Of a stretch of DNA of 64,000 bases, positions 53,179-60,166 are shown in pieces. The stretch lies in the NCBI GenBank assembly GCA_039029395.1, contig JBCCGG010000021.1, positions 32,532 to 96,531 of the forward strand, written 5' to 3'. The DNA is from JBCCGG01 sp039029395 (GTDB lineage Bacteria > Pseudomonadota > Alphaproteobacteria > Kiloniellales > JAKSDN01). The notes beneath the pieces are model-generated. The model did no database searches. It saw nothing but the letters and a program-made list of their open reading frames with translations, and had not been told where the DNA came from. Position 1 is the stretch's first letter, and each line of letters begins with the position of its first letter. A program made the translations under genes and the position numbers.

Positions 53179-53398
53179 GCCCGGATTGGCGCGGACCTTT
53201 TGCGGGCGCTGCGGCACCTCGCTCACCCTGGCCGACGATCACTCCCCGGATGAGGTTTACGTTTCGCTTGCATCGCTGGACGACGCGGAGGCGCTGCCCC
53301 CCGAATTCCACATTTGGCGCGCGCACCGCCTGTCGTGGCTCGAAACCGCGGACCGCTTGCCGCGTTACACACGGTTTAGATTGGACGGCATAGTCTAG
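53175..53398 (+). pseudogene. Second copy of the GFA gene, 3' half only
   Basis: GLARTFCGRCGTSLTLADD through the terminal LPRYTRFRLDGIV matches residues from about 70 of the intact GFA protein at 50384. The 5' half with the first two zinc-binding cysteine pairs is absent; it is replaced by the antisense primase. The frame opens from 53075, but that part is not GFA-like. The copy forms direct repeat B of the 2.6-kb segment. Confidence 0.8.
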
Positions 53399-53483
53399 GA
53401 ATCGCCCGGGTCGCCCTAGCCCCTGCGACGTTTTTTACTTGAGAGCCGATAAAGTGAAAACGGAAATACGACTTTCCCGGTGA

Positions 53484-53603
53484 ATGGTGCCGCCGGAGGG
53501 AGAAACATTAAACTCCCTCTTTGAAGAACTGGCGGCCTGGGAGGACCAACTCAAGCACCATAGCGCCGAACTGGAAGACCTTGCGGGAGGGCCGGAGCCA
53601 TGA
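53484..53603 (+). CDS. Small acidic protein upstream of mobC
   Basis: A 39-aa frame (ATG 53484, an in-frame stop directly before it). The sequence is strongly acidic and helical (LFEELAAWEDQLKHHSAELEDLA). Its TGA overlaps the MobC start as ATGA, so the two would be translationally coupled. Function unknown; a relaxosome or regulatory accessory is possible. The ribosome-binding site is weak, so certainty is limited. The inverted repeat GGAGGGAG...CTCCCTCT lies at its 5' end. Confidence 0.55.
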   Translation: MVPPEGETLNSLFEELAAWEDQLKHHSAELEDLAGGPEP

Positions 53604-54049
53604 GCCAACCGCGCCCTCAAACTATCCAAGAGGAATTCAGGCAGTCGGCGGCCTCCGGACCGAAATCCACCAAAAAGAAGCTCCCGCCGCCAGTATCCAT
53701 TCGCTTTAGCGACGAAGAACGGGCCCAACTGCGGCGCGATGCTGGGAAGGCTTCGCTGAGCGCTTACATCCGGCATCGAATCTTTGGCGATGCCGTGACG
53801 CCGCGCAAGCGCCAGTATCTCCGCAAACGACGGCAGACCACCCTAGACCATGAAAGCCTTGCCCGACTGTTGGGGGTGCTTGGGCAATCGGAACTGGCGA
53901 CGAGCATGCTTGCGCTCGCCATGGCGGCACGTTCCGGGGCCTTGCCGGTCACGCCTGAACTTTCCGAGAAGCTCGATCAGGCCTGTGATGAAATCGGCGA
54001 TATGCGGCGCGCCCTCATCGTCGCCCTGAATCTGAAGCCGGAGGACTGA
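53600..54049 (+). CDS. MobC-like relaxosome accessory protein
   Basis: A 149-aa protein. Basic N-terminus (PKSTKKKLPPPVSIRFSDEERAQLRRDAG) with a ribbon-helix-helix-type start, then LSAYIRHRIFGD, typical of MobC-like plasmid mobilisation proteins. It would bind the origin of transfer and aid the relaxase. The relaxase GTG start follows 2 nt after its stop, so they form one operon. No type IV secretion genes are present; the element is mobilisable, not self-transmissible. Confidence 0.82.
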   Translation: MSQPRPQTIQEEFRQSAASGPKSTKKKLPPPVSIRFSDEERAQLRRDAGKASLSAYIRHRIFGDAVTPRKRQYLRKRRQTTLDHESLARLLGVLGQSELATSMLALAMAARSGALPVTPELSEKLDQACDEIGDMRRALIVALNLKPED

Positions 54050-54050
54050 G

Positions 54051-55325
54051 GTGATCCTGGTCGGCAATCAGCGGGGCGGATCCAGGGACTTGGCGCTGCA
54101 TCTTATGAAAGAAGAAAATGAACATGCTGAGGTCTATGAGTTGCGCGGCTTCGCATCGCAAAACCTGATGGGCGCGCTGAACGAGGCCTATGCAGTGAGT
54201 CGGGGTACGCGATGCACGCAGTTCCTGTATTCGCTATCTCTTAACCCGCCGGAACAGGAAGCAGTGCCAACCGAGGCATTTGAGGAAGCGATTGACCGCG
54301 CTGAGCAAAGGCTTGGTCTGACCGGCCAGCCCCGCGCCATCGTCTTCCATGAAAAGAACGGACGCCGCCATGCTCACGCGGTGTGGAGCCGGATTGACGT
54401 GGAGACCATGACTGCACGGCAAATGTCCTTTGATCACGAAAAACTGCAAACGCTCTCGCGTGAGCTGTTTCTTGAGCATGAGTGGCAAATGCCGCCGGGC
54501 TTGGCCAAAAGGTCTCTCAGCGATCCTCGCAACTTCACCTTGGCGGAGTGGCAGCAGGCACGGCGAGCCGGTAAAGACGCAAGAGCCGTCAAGACAGCGA
54601 TTCAGGATGCGTGGGCCATATCCGATTCCAGAGCGGCTTTTGCCCACGCCCTGGAAGAACGGGGTTTTCGGCTTGCCCGTGGCGACAGACGGGGCTTTGT
54701 CGCCGTAGATATGCGCGGGGAGGTCTATGCCATAGCGAAATGGACTGGAGTCAAGATCCGACAGGTGCGGGAGCGCCTCGGTGATGAAACCGGCCTTCTC
54801 GGCGTTTCTGAAACGAAGCAGAGAATTGCGGATGATGTGCTTTCGAAACTGGATCGATTTCAAGAACAGCTTGAAGGCGAAGAGCGGGCGTTGCGGGGCA
54901 AGTTCGAGGATCGACGGCAAGCGTTCGTCCGCCGGCAAAGGGCTGAACGGCAGGCGCTGACGAGCAAGATTGAGCAGCGGCGTGAGCGCGAGGCTATCCA
55001 GCGCCAAGAACGATTCCGTACCGGTCTGAAAGGGCTATGGGACCGCATGCGCGGCGAGCACAGGCGCATCCGCAAACTGAATGAACGGGAAGCCGCATCG
55101 GCCCTCGTACGTGACCGGGCTGAACTGGATGCACTGGTACTCCGGCAGCTTGAACAACGCAGACATCTCAACATCTTCCGGCTCTGGGCCCGTAGGGAAC
55201 ACGACGCCGAAAGGCAGGATATCCGCAGGGATGTTGAGGTCTACCGAGGGCTACGCAATGCCGAACCCGACCACCCCAGGTCACACCAACCGAGACGCAA
55301 TCGCGGTCCCGCGCCGGAGCGTTGA
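54051..55325 (+). CDS. Relaxase/mobilization nuclease
   Basis: A 424-aa relaxase. The HUH-type metal site is FHEKNGRRHAHAVWSRID. The N-terminal segment ILVGNQRGGSRDLALHLMK and LYSLSLNPPE fit the alphaproteobacterial VirD2/MobA-like relaxase group, which cuts at oriT and pilots the strand. Residues 250-400 are a long Arg/Glu/Gln-rich coiled coil. The start is GTG at 54051. The gene looks full length. An oriT is expected in the 53399-53599 interval but could not be identified. Confidence 0.85.
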   Translation: MILVGNQRGGSRDLALHLMKEENEHAEVYELRGFASQNLMGALNEAYAVSRGTRCTQFLYSLSLNPPEQEAVPTEAFEEAIDRAEQRLGLTGQPRAIVFHEKNGRRHAHAVWSRIDVETMTARQMSFDHEKLQTLSRELFLEHEWQMPPGLAKRSLSDPRNFTLAEWQQARRAGKDARAVKTAIQDAWAISDSRAAFAHALEERGFRLARGDRRGFVAVDMRGEVYAIAKWTGVKIRQVRERLGDETGLLGVSETKQRIADDVLSKLDRFQEQLEGEERALRGKFEDRRQAFVRRQRAERQALTSKIEQRREREAIQRQERFRTGLKGLWDRMRGEHRRIRKLNEREAASALVRDRAELDALVLRQLEQRRHLNIFRLWARREHDAERQDIRRDVEVYRGLRNAEPDHPRSHQPRRNRGPAPER

Positions 55326-55536
55326 CCTCATCGATACTCACAGGATCAAGGAGCGTGAGAAATTGTCACGCGATTGGATGGTTCGCAGGCCGATGTCCGG
55401 TCCGGTTTGTGACGCTGCCCCGTCCATTGGCACCGCTCCACCTGTGATTCGGTGCCAGACAAGGAATCATGACCGATCCCGGCCATGCAACAACTTGTAT
55501 GCCCGTCAGCGTGCTTCACTAGATGTGGGTAATTGA
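55258..55536 (+). CDS. Possible small ORF overlapping the relaxase 3' end
   Basis: A 92-aa frame from ATG 55258, overlapping the relaxase end by 68 nt. Arg/Pro-rich; I recognise no domain. A weak candidate kept because the position (ATG within a mobilisation operon) is typical for short accessory genes. It could be spurious. Confidence 0.3.
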   Translation: MPNPTTPGHTNRDAIAVPRRSVDLIDTHRIKEREKLSRDWMVRRPMSGPVCDAAPSIGTAPPVIRCQTRNHDRSRPCNNLYARQRASLDVGN

Positions 55537-55891
55537 AAGCGACGCCGTACGCTTACCTCAATACGAGGTGCGGCTATGATTGAAAGGTCTCTTTCAGTGA
55601 GTATGCGCCGTAGCAGCTCGCTAAGTCTACGAAGCTCGGCGCGGGACGGGCTGGTCTAAATGGCAACGGACCGGATATGAGCTAGATCCTCAACCAGCGC
55701 AACTGCTGCTTCACGCGTGAGCGCTTGGCGAGCTCGTTCTTCGCCTTCTGTTTGAGCCACATCGCATCCCCTAGATGAGGGGAGCCTAAACCACAACCTG
55801 AACCTGAGTCCACAGGGTGTCCTTCCGGGCGCCTTTTTGCATTGGAGAACGAATGCCCAACGACTTACCAAGGGTTCCGTTTAGATCTCAT
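55537..55891. other. Gap between mobilisation operon and LRR gene
   Basis: No convincing gene in 355 bases. A perfect hairpin TCCCCT-N5-AGGGGA lies at 55767-55783. A minus-strand frame ending near 55656 has an alanine/glutamate-rich tail but no recognisable start or domain. Confidence 0.45.
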
Positions 55892-56617
55892 TCACTCGTA
55901 CTCAGCGTCGAGGCCAAAATCGGGATAGGATACTCCCGTACCTTCGCACCTGTAACACTTTCCCTTTCTTCCATCATCCCAAGCTTCAACCCCAGTCCCG
56001 GCGCAGCTAGGGCAAGTGATGGAATTATCGGGTTTTGAGGGAGGGGTCGTGCCATCCCGTAAATGCTTTAGGAGTTCCTCGACCGTACACAAACCAAAGG
56101 ATACTGAGTATGCGTAGGGAAGTGGGTTGCCGGAAATTAAGAGTTTGTGCGGAGAAAGGTAGCCTAACTCCCGAGGTAACGTCTTTAGCTTGTTATTCTT
56201 AACAGCCAAATATCTCAAATTTCGCAAATTCCCAATCTCCTTGGGGAGCTCTGCTAATTCGTTGCCCTGGAGTCGCAATTCTCTAAGATTGAACAATCTT
56301 CCAATTTCAGCAGGTAAAAATCTAATTCTATTCCCATTAAGTGTAAGGTATTGTAAATTAGTCAGATTTCCAATTGTATCTGGCAATTCCTCCAAATCAT
56401 TACTCAGAATTCGCAGTTTCTTCAAGTTACTTAGGTCCCCAATTTCTTTAGGTAAAGAGGACAATTTGCACGAGTCAAAAGACAACTCCTCTAGTCTCTT
56501 AAGCTGCCCAATCTCTTTGGGAAGAGTCTTTATATCCTTCCTTTCGAACCAAATCTTAGTCACATCCGGGTTCTCTCGGATGATTTTGTTTAGTTCTTTA
56601 TCACTTTCACTCTCCAT
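55892..56617 (-). CDS. Leucine-rich repeat protein with DnaJ-type zinc motifs
   Basis: A 241-aa protein. Residues 25-165 are about six 23-residue LRRs of the pattern LxxLPxxIGxLxxLxxLxLxxN (for example LPKEIGNLRNLRYLAVKNN). Residues 200-232 hold two CxxCxGxG motifs (CPSCAGTG and CYRCEGTG), the DnaJ cysteine-rich zinc type. No signal peptide. The gene is distinctly AT-rich compared with the window, a sign of recent transfer. It is third in a same-strand run after a membrane protein and an Xre regulator. I know of no function for this combination. Confidence 0.85.
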   Translation of the reverse strand: MESESDKELNKIIRENPDVTKIWFERKDIKTLPKEIGQLKRLEELSFDSCKLSSLPKEIGDLSNLKKLRILSNDLEELPDTIGNLTNLQYLTLNGNRIRFLPAEIGRLFNLRELRLQGNELAELPKEIGNLRNLRYLAVKNNKLKTLPRELGYLSPHKLLISGNPLPYAYSVSFGLCTVEELLKHLRDGTTPPSKPDNSITCPSCAGTGVEAWDDGRKGKCYRCEGTGVSYPDFGLDAEYE

Positions 56618-56678
56618 GACTTCCTACACTCCCTACTGTGTACCTACGATTAAAGTCGGCTCGCTAGGCTCGTAGTGA

Positions 56679-57191
56679 CTACCGAATATCTTGGACTATC
56701 TTCTTTGCCTCGACTATCAAAATACTTGCGATACATTTCTTATAGGAGTGACACGCTCCACCAAATTGATTTAGACTATCAGCACTCTTTGTCTTCCAGT
56801 ATTTGCTACGTTTTTCTCGCCATAGATTGTTCAACATCTTCGCTTTTTCAAGTTCATCGGAACCTGAATGTGTACAATAGTGAGCTGCTCGCTCCCAATA
56901 ATAATCTAAGTGCGCACAATACTTTTCGAAGAATTTTGCGAGTTCATCGTGGCCCTTTGCGGATATGTCGATCAACAACTCGTCTCGTGGGCGGATGACC
57001 TCGTCAAGACTGTCTTGGATCTTGTCAAGTTTGTATCGACGGTAGGCGTTGTCAGATTGAAGCAGGTGCAGCTGTTTGGATTTGGCAACACCGATGTACG
57101 CTACGATAAGTGCCGTTACCAAGGGTACGAGTGCCGCAACTAAGGGGAGCAGCGCCGGCAAAAGCGGGACTGCGGAGGAAGGATCAGTCAT
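56679..57191 (-). CDS. Membrane-anchored protein of unknown function
   Basis: A 170-aa protein. One or two hydrophobic segments at residues 8-35 (LLPALLPLVAALVPLVTALIV) act as an N-terminal membrane anchor. The rest is soluble, helical and charged (KSKQLHLLQSDNAYRRYKLDKIQDSLDEV), with several cysteines and tyrosines (HLDYYWERAAHYCTH). I recognise no family. It is AT-rich like the LRR gene, 61 nt upstream of it. The Xre gene lies 83 nt upstream on the same strand. Confidence 0.7.
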   Translation of the reverse strand: MTDPSSAVPLLPALLPLVAALVPLVTALIVAYIGVAKSKQLHLLQSDNAYRRYKLDKIQDSLDEVIRPRDELLIDISAKGHDELAKFFEKYCAHLDYYWERAAHYCTHSGSDELEKAKMLNNLWREKRSKYWKTKSADSLNQFGGACHSYKKCIASILIVEAKKIVQDIR

Positions 57192-57274
57192 TTGTACCTC
57201 TCGATTCTAATGAATCAATCCGAATCCCCCGCGACAATCGCGTCGATGAACTGCAGCGTGGAAGACGCTAATCA

Positions 57275-57637
57275 TTACGGAGGATTGAAACGGATCGGTT
57301 TGCGAGCTCGCTTCTGGTCGCCTGAACCTAACGTTGCCTTGTCGTCGCCCAATGTGAAGTTCGATTGCTTCATAGATGTAGGTTTCTCTTCGTCTCGAAC
57401 AGCGCGCTGGCGAAGCCTAACACCAGGGCCACCCCCATTTGCCTCGATGAAGATCACACCGAACTCGAGTGCCGCCTGAAGCTTCTGAATGGTCGAAAGG
57501 TTCGCATTCAATGTGCCGGGTGTTGCCTCTAGGCGCCGTACAGTGTTGATCGCGACACCAGCGGACTTCGATAGCTTTTCTTGCCCCCAACCAAGCAGTG
57601 CGCGGGCAGCGCGAAGCTGCGGGCCCGTAGTAAGCAT
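57275..57637 (-). CDS. Xre-type HTH transcriptional regulator
   Basis: A 120-aa regulator. HTH: QLRAARALLGWGQEKLSKSAGVAINTVRRLEA, followed by the helix-strand QKLQAALEFGVIFIEANGGGPGVRLR found in short alphaproteobacterial Xre proteins, then a 40-residue basic tail. I chose the ATG at 57637; the frame opens to 57751 through the operator array. Its upstream region carries three ordered repeats, so autoregulation is expected. It is first in the run Xre-membrane protein-LRR. Confidence 0.85.
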   Translation of the reverse strand: MLTTGPQLRAARALLGWGQEKLSKSAGVAINTVRRLEATPGTLNANLSTIQKLQAALEFGVIFIEANGGGPGVRLRQRAVRDEEKPTSMKQSNFTLGDDKATLGSGDQKRARKPIRFNPP

Positions 57638-57653
57638 GTCGTTGCCTCGAAAA

Positions 57654-57741
57654 ATGGTTTCTGTACCCAATTTAAGGGTTGAAATAACCAACATCAATGG
57701 TTCTATTACCCAATAGAATGGTTGCAGAAACCAATTTAAGG
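57654..57741. promoter_or_regulatory. Operator array upstream of the Xre gene
   Basis: Three repeats of ATGGTT followed after 6-8 nt by CCAAT start at 57654, 57697 and 57718. The outer two extend to ATGGTT-N8-CCAATTTAAGG and agree at 20 of 24 positions. Spacings are 43 and 21 bp, four and two helical turns, so all sites face the same side. The middle one forms part of the palindrome TTCTATT-N4-AATAGAA (57701-57718). AACCA-N7-TGGTT lies at 57686-57702. Confidence 0.75.
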
Positions 57742-57750
57742 AAGAAAACA

Positions 57751-57777
57751 ATGTTGCCGAAGCCTACACCGAGATGA
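57751..57777 (+). CDS. Possible 8-codon leader peptide
   Basis: ATG 57751 with a strong ribosome-binding site (AAGGAAG, 6 nt upstream), eight codons (MLPKPTPR), and a TGA overlapping the next ATG as ATGA. It may couple translation of the 53-aa frame behind it. Confidence 0.35.
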   Translation: MLPKPTPR

Positions 57778-57935
57778 CCGAGGCGGACTGGAAAGTTATC
57801 GATGACGAGCTGAAGGCGGAAACCGCCGCGATCATCGCCGCGAACCGCGCCGCCAAGGAGCGCAACGGCGAGGTCCCGACTTGCACTACGCATCGCCTGT
57901 CCTTCGCTGGGCACGGCCACTGGATCGGCCAGTAA
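57774..57935 (+). CDS. Small ORF divergent from Xre
   Basis: A 53-aa frame: MTEADWKVIDDELKAETAAIIAANRAAKERNGE, a helical acidic/alanine-rich part, then a short unlike tail. No family recognised. It is divergent from the Xre gene across the operator array, so that regulator could control it. The tail may already be part of the rearranged region. Confidence 0.4.
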   Translation: MTEADWKVIDDELKAETAAIIAANRAAKERNGEVPTCTTHRLSFAGHGHWIGQ

Positions 57936-57947
57936 GGGAGGCGGCCA

Positions 57948-58064
57948 TGAAAGCGATCCGAAACGCTCTGACGGTTGCTCATCCGCAAAGGAAGCATTGG
58001 TTCGACCCTGATCGGCGCAAGCTCGTAGCGCTAGGAGCGGCCTCAGGGGCCATGGTGGTAGCCG
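57948..58064 (+). pseudogene. Truncated ORF start interrupted by IS66 debris
   Basis: ATG 57948 has a strong GGGAGG ribosome-binding site and reads MKAIRNALTVAHPQRKHWFDPDRRKLVALG for about 39 codons. It then runs without a stop into sequence that is antisense to an IS66 transposase. It looks like the start of a gene cut by the rearrangement. No family recognised. Confidence 0.4.
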
Positions 58065-58310
58065 GAGCGACCGCGGCAGCGGACGCCCCAGGCTCATGGG
58101 CCTCGGTAACCACTTGCCGCTTGAACTCCTCGGTAAAGCTGCGACGAGGCCGCTTCGCCTGTTCTGACATCGATAAGTGTCCTATGTGGATGGCCCCCGC
58201 GGGCAAGGAAAATCTCGGTGCTTTGACGATATCGGGTCGGGTGCAGTCATATGTCCGGCCTATCGTTGCGGCGCATATGGCCGCTGGGGCGTCCGCTGCC
58301 GCGGTCGCTC
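58065..58310. repeat. 27-bp perfect inverted repeat within IS66 debris
   Basis: 58065-58091 and 58284-58310 are exact reverse complements over 27 bp. Both encode the GASAAAVA segment of IS66 OrfA, on opposite strands. The 192 bp between could in principle invert by recombination between the arms. Confidence 0.75.
58066..58170 (-). pseudogene. IS66 family OrfA (TnpA) N-terminal fragment
   Basis: From the ATG at 58170 on the minus strand: MSEQAKRPRRSFTEEFKRQ, then VVTEAHEPGASAAAVA, the start of IS66 OrfA. Similarity stops abruptly at 58065, within the shared 27-bp inverted repeat. Confidence 0.75.
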
Positions 58311-58504
58311 GACGCCACGATCTGAATGCGAACCTTCTTTTCACCTGGAAGCGGCGGTACGGGATGTCGGATCGATTTCTGCCGGTTGAGGTATCGGAGG
58401 CCAAGCTGGCCGAGGTGCCGATGAGCGACGAGCCGGAGGAGCGCGAGCGATCGGAGTTCACTTCGCTCGAGATCGAATTGGCCAACGGCAACCGGATTCG
58501 GTGA
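58249..58504 (+). pseudogene. IS66 family OrfA (TnpA) C-terminal fragment
   Basis: Plus-strand reading GASAAAVARRHDLNANLLFTWKRRYG, then FLPVEVSEAKL and LEIELANGNRIR to the stop at 58504. This is the HTH and C-terminal part of IS66 OrfA, opposite in orientation to the N-terminal fragment at 58066-58170. Confidence 0.75.
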
Positions 58505-58559
58505 AGGGCAATCTCGACGCCGACACCCTGTGTCGGCTACTACGCTCGCTTGGCGATCC

Positions 58560-58703
58560 ATGATCCCGGTCCCGAGCCATACGAGGATCTGGTTGGCGGC
58601 CGGCAAGACCGACATGCGCAAGGGGTTCAACAGTCTCTCTGCTCTGGCCGAGCAGGTCCTGGCGCAAGACCCCTTCGGAGCGCCGATACTCTCCAGTCGG
58701 TAG
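58560..58703 (+). pseudogene. IS66 Orf2 (TnpB) truncated at 47 aa
   Basis: MIPVPSHTRIWLAAGKTDMRKGF is the IS66 Orf2 N-terminus. The frame stops at 58703 after DPFGAPILSSR, less than half the usual length of about 115 aa. No OrfC (DDE transposase) follows. Confidence 0.8.
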
Positions 58704-58728
58704 AAGGCAACACGGCCCGGCGCGCTTT

Positions 58729-58839
58729 GGCGATCGACGGATTGTCCGCCTGATCCAGAATTGGCTGAAGGCGGGCGTCATGGAAGAGGGCGTGCAGGTC
58801 ACGGCGACCGAGGGGACGCCGCAGGGGGCGGTGAAGCGA
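58729..58839 (+). pseudogene. Group II intron reverse transcriptase fragment
   Basis: GDRRIVRLIQNWLKAGVMEEG and TATEGTPQGA match the part of group II intron-encoded reverse transcriptases just before the YADD domain. About 37 codons are kept, then similarity is lost. This is a third mobile-element relic in 800 bp. Confidence 0.65.
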
Positions 58840-59248
58840 AGGCCGGTGGAGCCTCTCGAAGGCTCAAGAATGCATCTGATGCCGCCAGCGCCCGACCGCG
58901 CTAACCGGCGCAGCGAAACACCAATGGGTTTTGCACTGGCAACGTTCGAGGCCAATGTAAGTGAGCTCTTTGCTTGAGTTTCAACATCTTACTAGGTGGT
59001 TCCTGGTCTGGGGCTGTCTTCGGTATGGCGCATCGGCGGGGTTTGACCATGGAAGGTTCCTGGAACAGCTATGGTGGAGAGCGTCAGCGGACCATGGCTG
59101 TTTCAGGGTTCTGCCATAGAACCCCATAGAGCCGGTGTGACATGCCGATGACTGCCCCGGGGGCCGTCTTTGGGTGGCGCGGAGCGCCTCAACTTTGTGC
59201 GCGAGGGATCGAAGCCGTATGGCCGGGACCGGCTCTGATGGGCCCGGT
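58840..59248. other. Gap between IS/intron debris and AbiE-like genes
   Basis: No gene is supported in these 409 bases; the reverse-transcriptase frame continues to 58977 with unrelated residues. A group II intron domain V was looked for and not convincingly found. Confidence 0.45.
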
Positions 59249-60166
59249 TCACGAGAGCTCGGTCCGGCCTGGGCCGGATGCGCCCATCAATTTGCCAATT
59301 AGCTCGCTCACGTAGCGCTGGCGCAGCGTCCGCGCTTCTCGCACTTCGTCGTCGTCATCTTCGCCGAGTTCAAATTTCGCGACCGCCACCGGCCCGTCTT
59401 TGAGATAGCCCTCTGTCCGGGCATCGTCCGTGAAACGCCTCTCGAGAATTGCGAGTGCCTTCTTGATAGCGGCCGCGTGCTTGCCATCCAGAGCGCTCCG
59501 GAACTCAATCACCGCGGCTTCAATGCCGCCTGGGCCATGTTCAATGCAGTAGACCAGATCGTGCGAATCCTTGCGCGCGCGGCGATGCTCGAATGCGAAG
59601 GCTTTAAGACAGGTAAAGGCAACCAGATCGGCATAGCGGAGTGTCTCGATCGCGACACCATCTTCACCGATCAGCTCCGCTCTGATTTCCTGGGTGTGGT
59701 GATGATCGAACACCATCGAGGCGTGCGGAATGTTGAGCGCGGAGACATTCCCCTCTACCGGCAAAGGCTGAACCTTTCCCCCGGAAGTTTCCGGGTCGTC
59801 AGCGAGCAATTCGAGGATGGCGGGAATCCCGGTCCCGGTTTCTGTCCGCCAGCGCCAGGATTGTTTTTCACCTTTTTCGTTTTCGGCGCGCTCAAAACCC
59901 AGCTCTTTGATATTGTCCTCGAGCGTGCGGTAGGCATCGGTGTTGGCCAGCATCTGCAATTCGACCACGATATCGACATCGCCGGTGCCGGCGTGCGCCG
60001 GAACAGCCGGCGGCCTGTCCGGCACGAGATAGCGCGGCGCCAGACCGCCGATGAGATAGATGGAATCTTTCCATGGTCCCAATCGGCTCAACAATGTGAC
60101 GAGGACGCGCTCGCAATTCTCGGTCACTCTGGCATCGTATCCGTCTTTGGTCGCCGGTTTGCTCAT
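59249..60166 (-). CDS. AbiEii-like nucleotidyltransferase (putative toxin)
   Basis: A 305-aa protein with a DNA-polymerase-beta-type nucleotidyltransferase core: LIGGLAPRYL (GG motif) and TGDVDIVVEL (D-x-D metal site). LRYADLVAFTCLKAFAFEHRRARKDSHDL follows, with K and D as in AbiEii/MenT-like toxins. The upstream gene ends in TGATG overlapping its ATG, so the two are coupled. It is probably the toxin of an AbiE-type (type IV) system. The exact family is inferred from motifs and context. Confidence 0.75.
   Translation of the reverse strand: MSKPATKDGYDARVTENCERVLVTLLSRLGPWKDSIYLIGGLAPRYLVPDRPPAVPAHAGTGDVDIVVELQMLANTDAYRTLEDNIKELGFERAENEKGEKQSWRWRTETGTGIPAILELLADDPETSGGKVQPLPVEGNVSALNIPHASMVFDHHHTQEIRAELIGEDGVAIETLRYADLVAFTCLKAFAFEHRRARKDSHDLVYCIEHGPGGIEAAVIEFRSALDGKHAAAIKKALAILERRFTDDARTEGYLKDGPVAVAKFELGEDDDDEVREARTLRQRYVSELIGKLMGASGPGRTELS

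Noticed and set aside
53399..53599. oriT of the mobilisation operon
   Set aside because: An inverted repeat is present (GGAGGGAG/CTCCCTCT), but no known nic consensus could be recognised, so it is not called.
59100..59248. A group II intron domain V near the RT fragment
   Set aside because: GAAGCCGTATGG and nearby hairpins look suggestive, but the catalytic triad and matching arm were not found.
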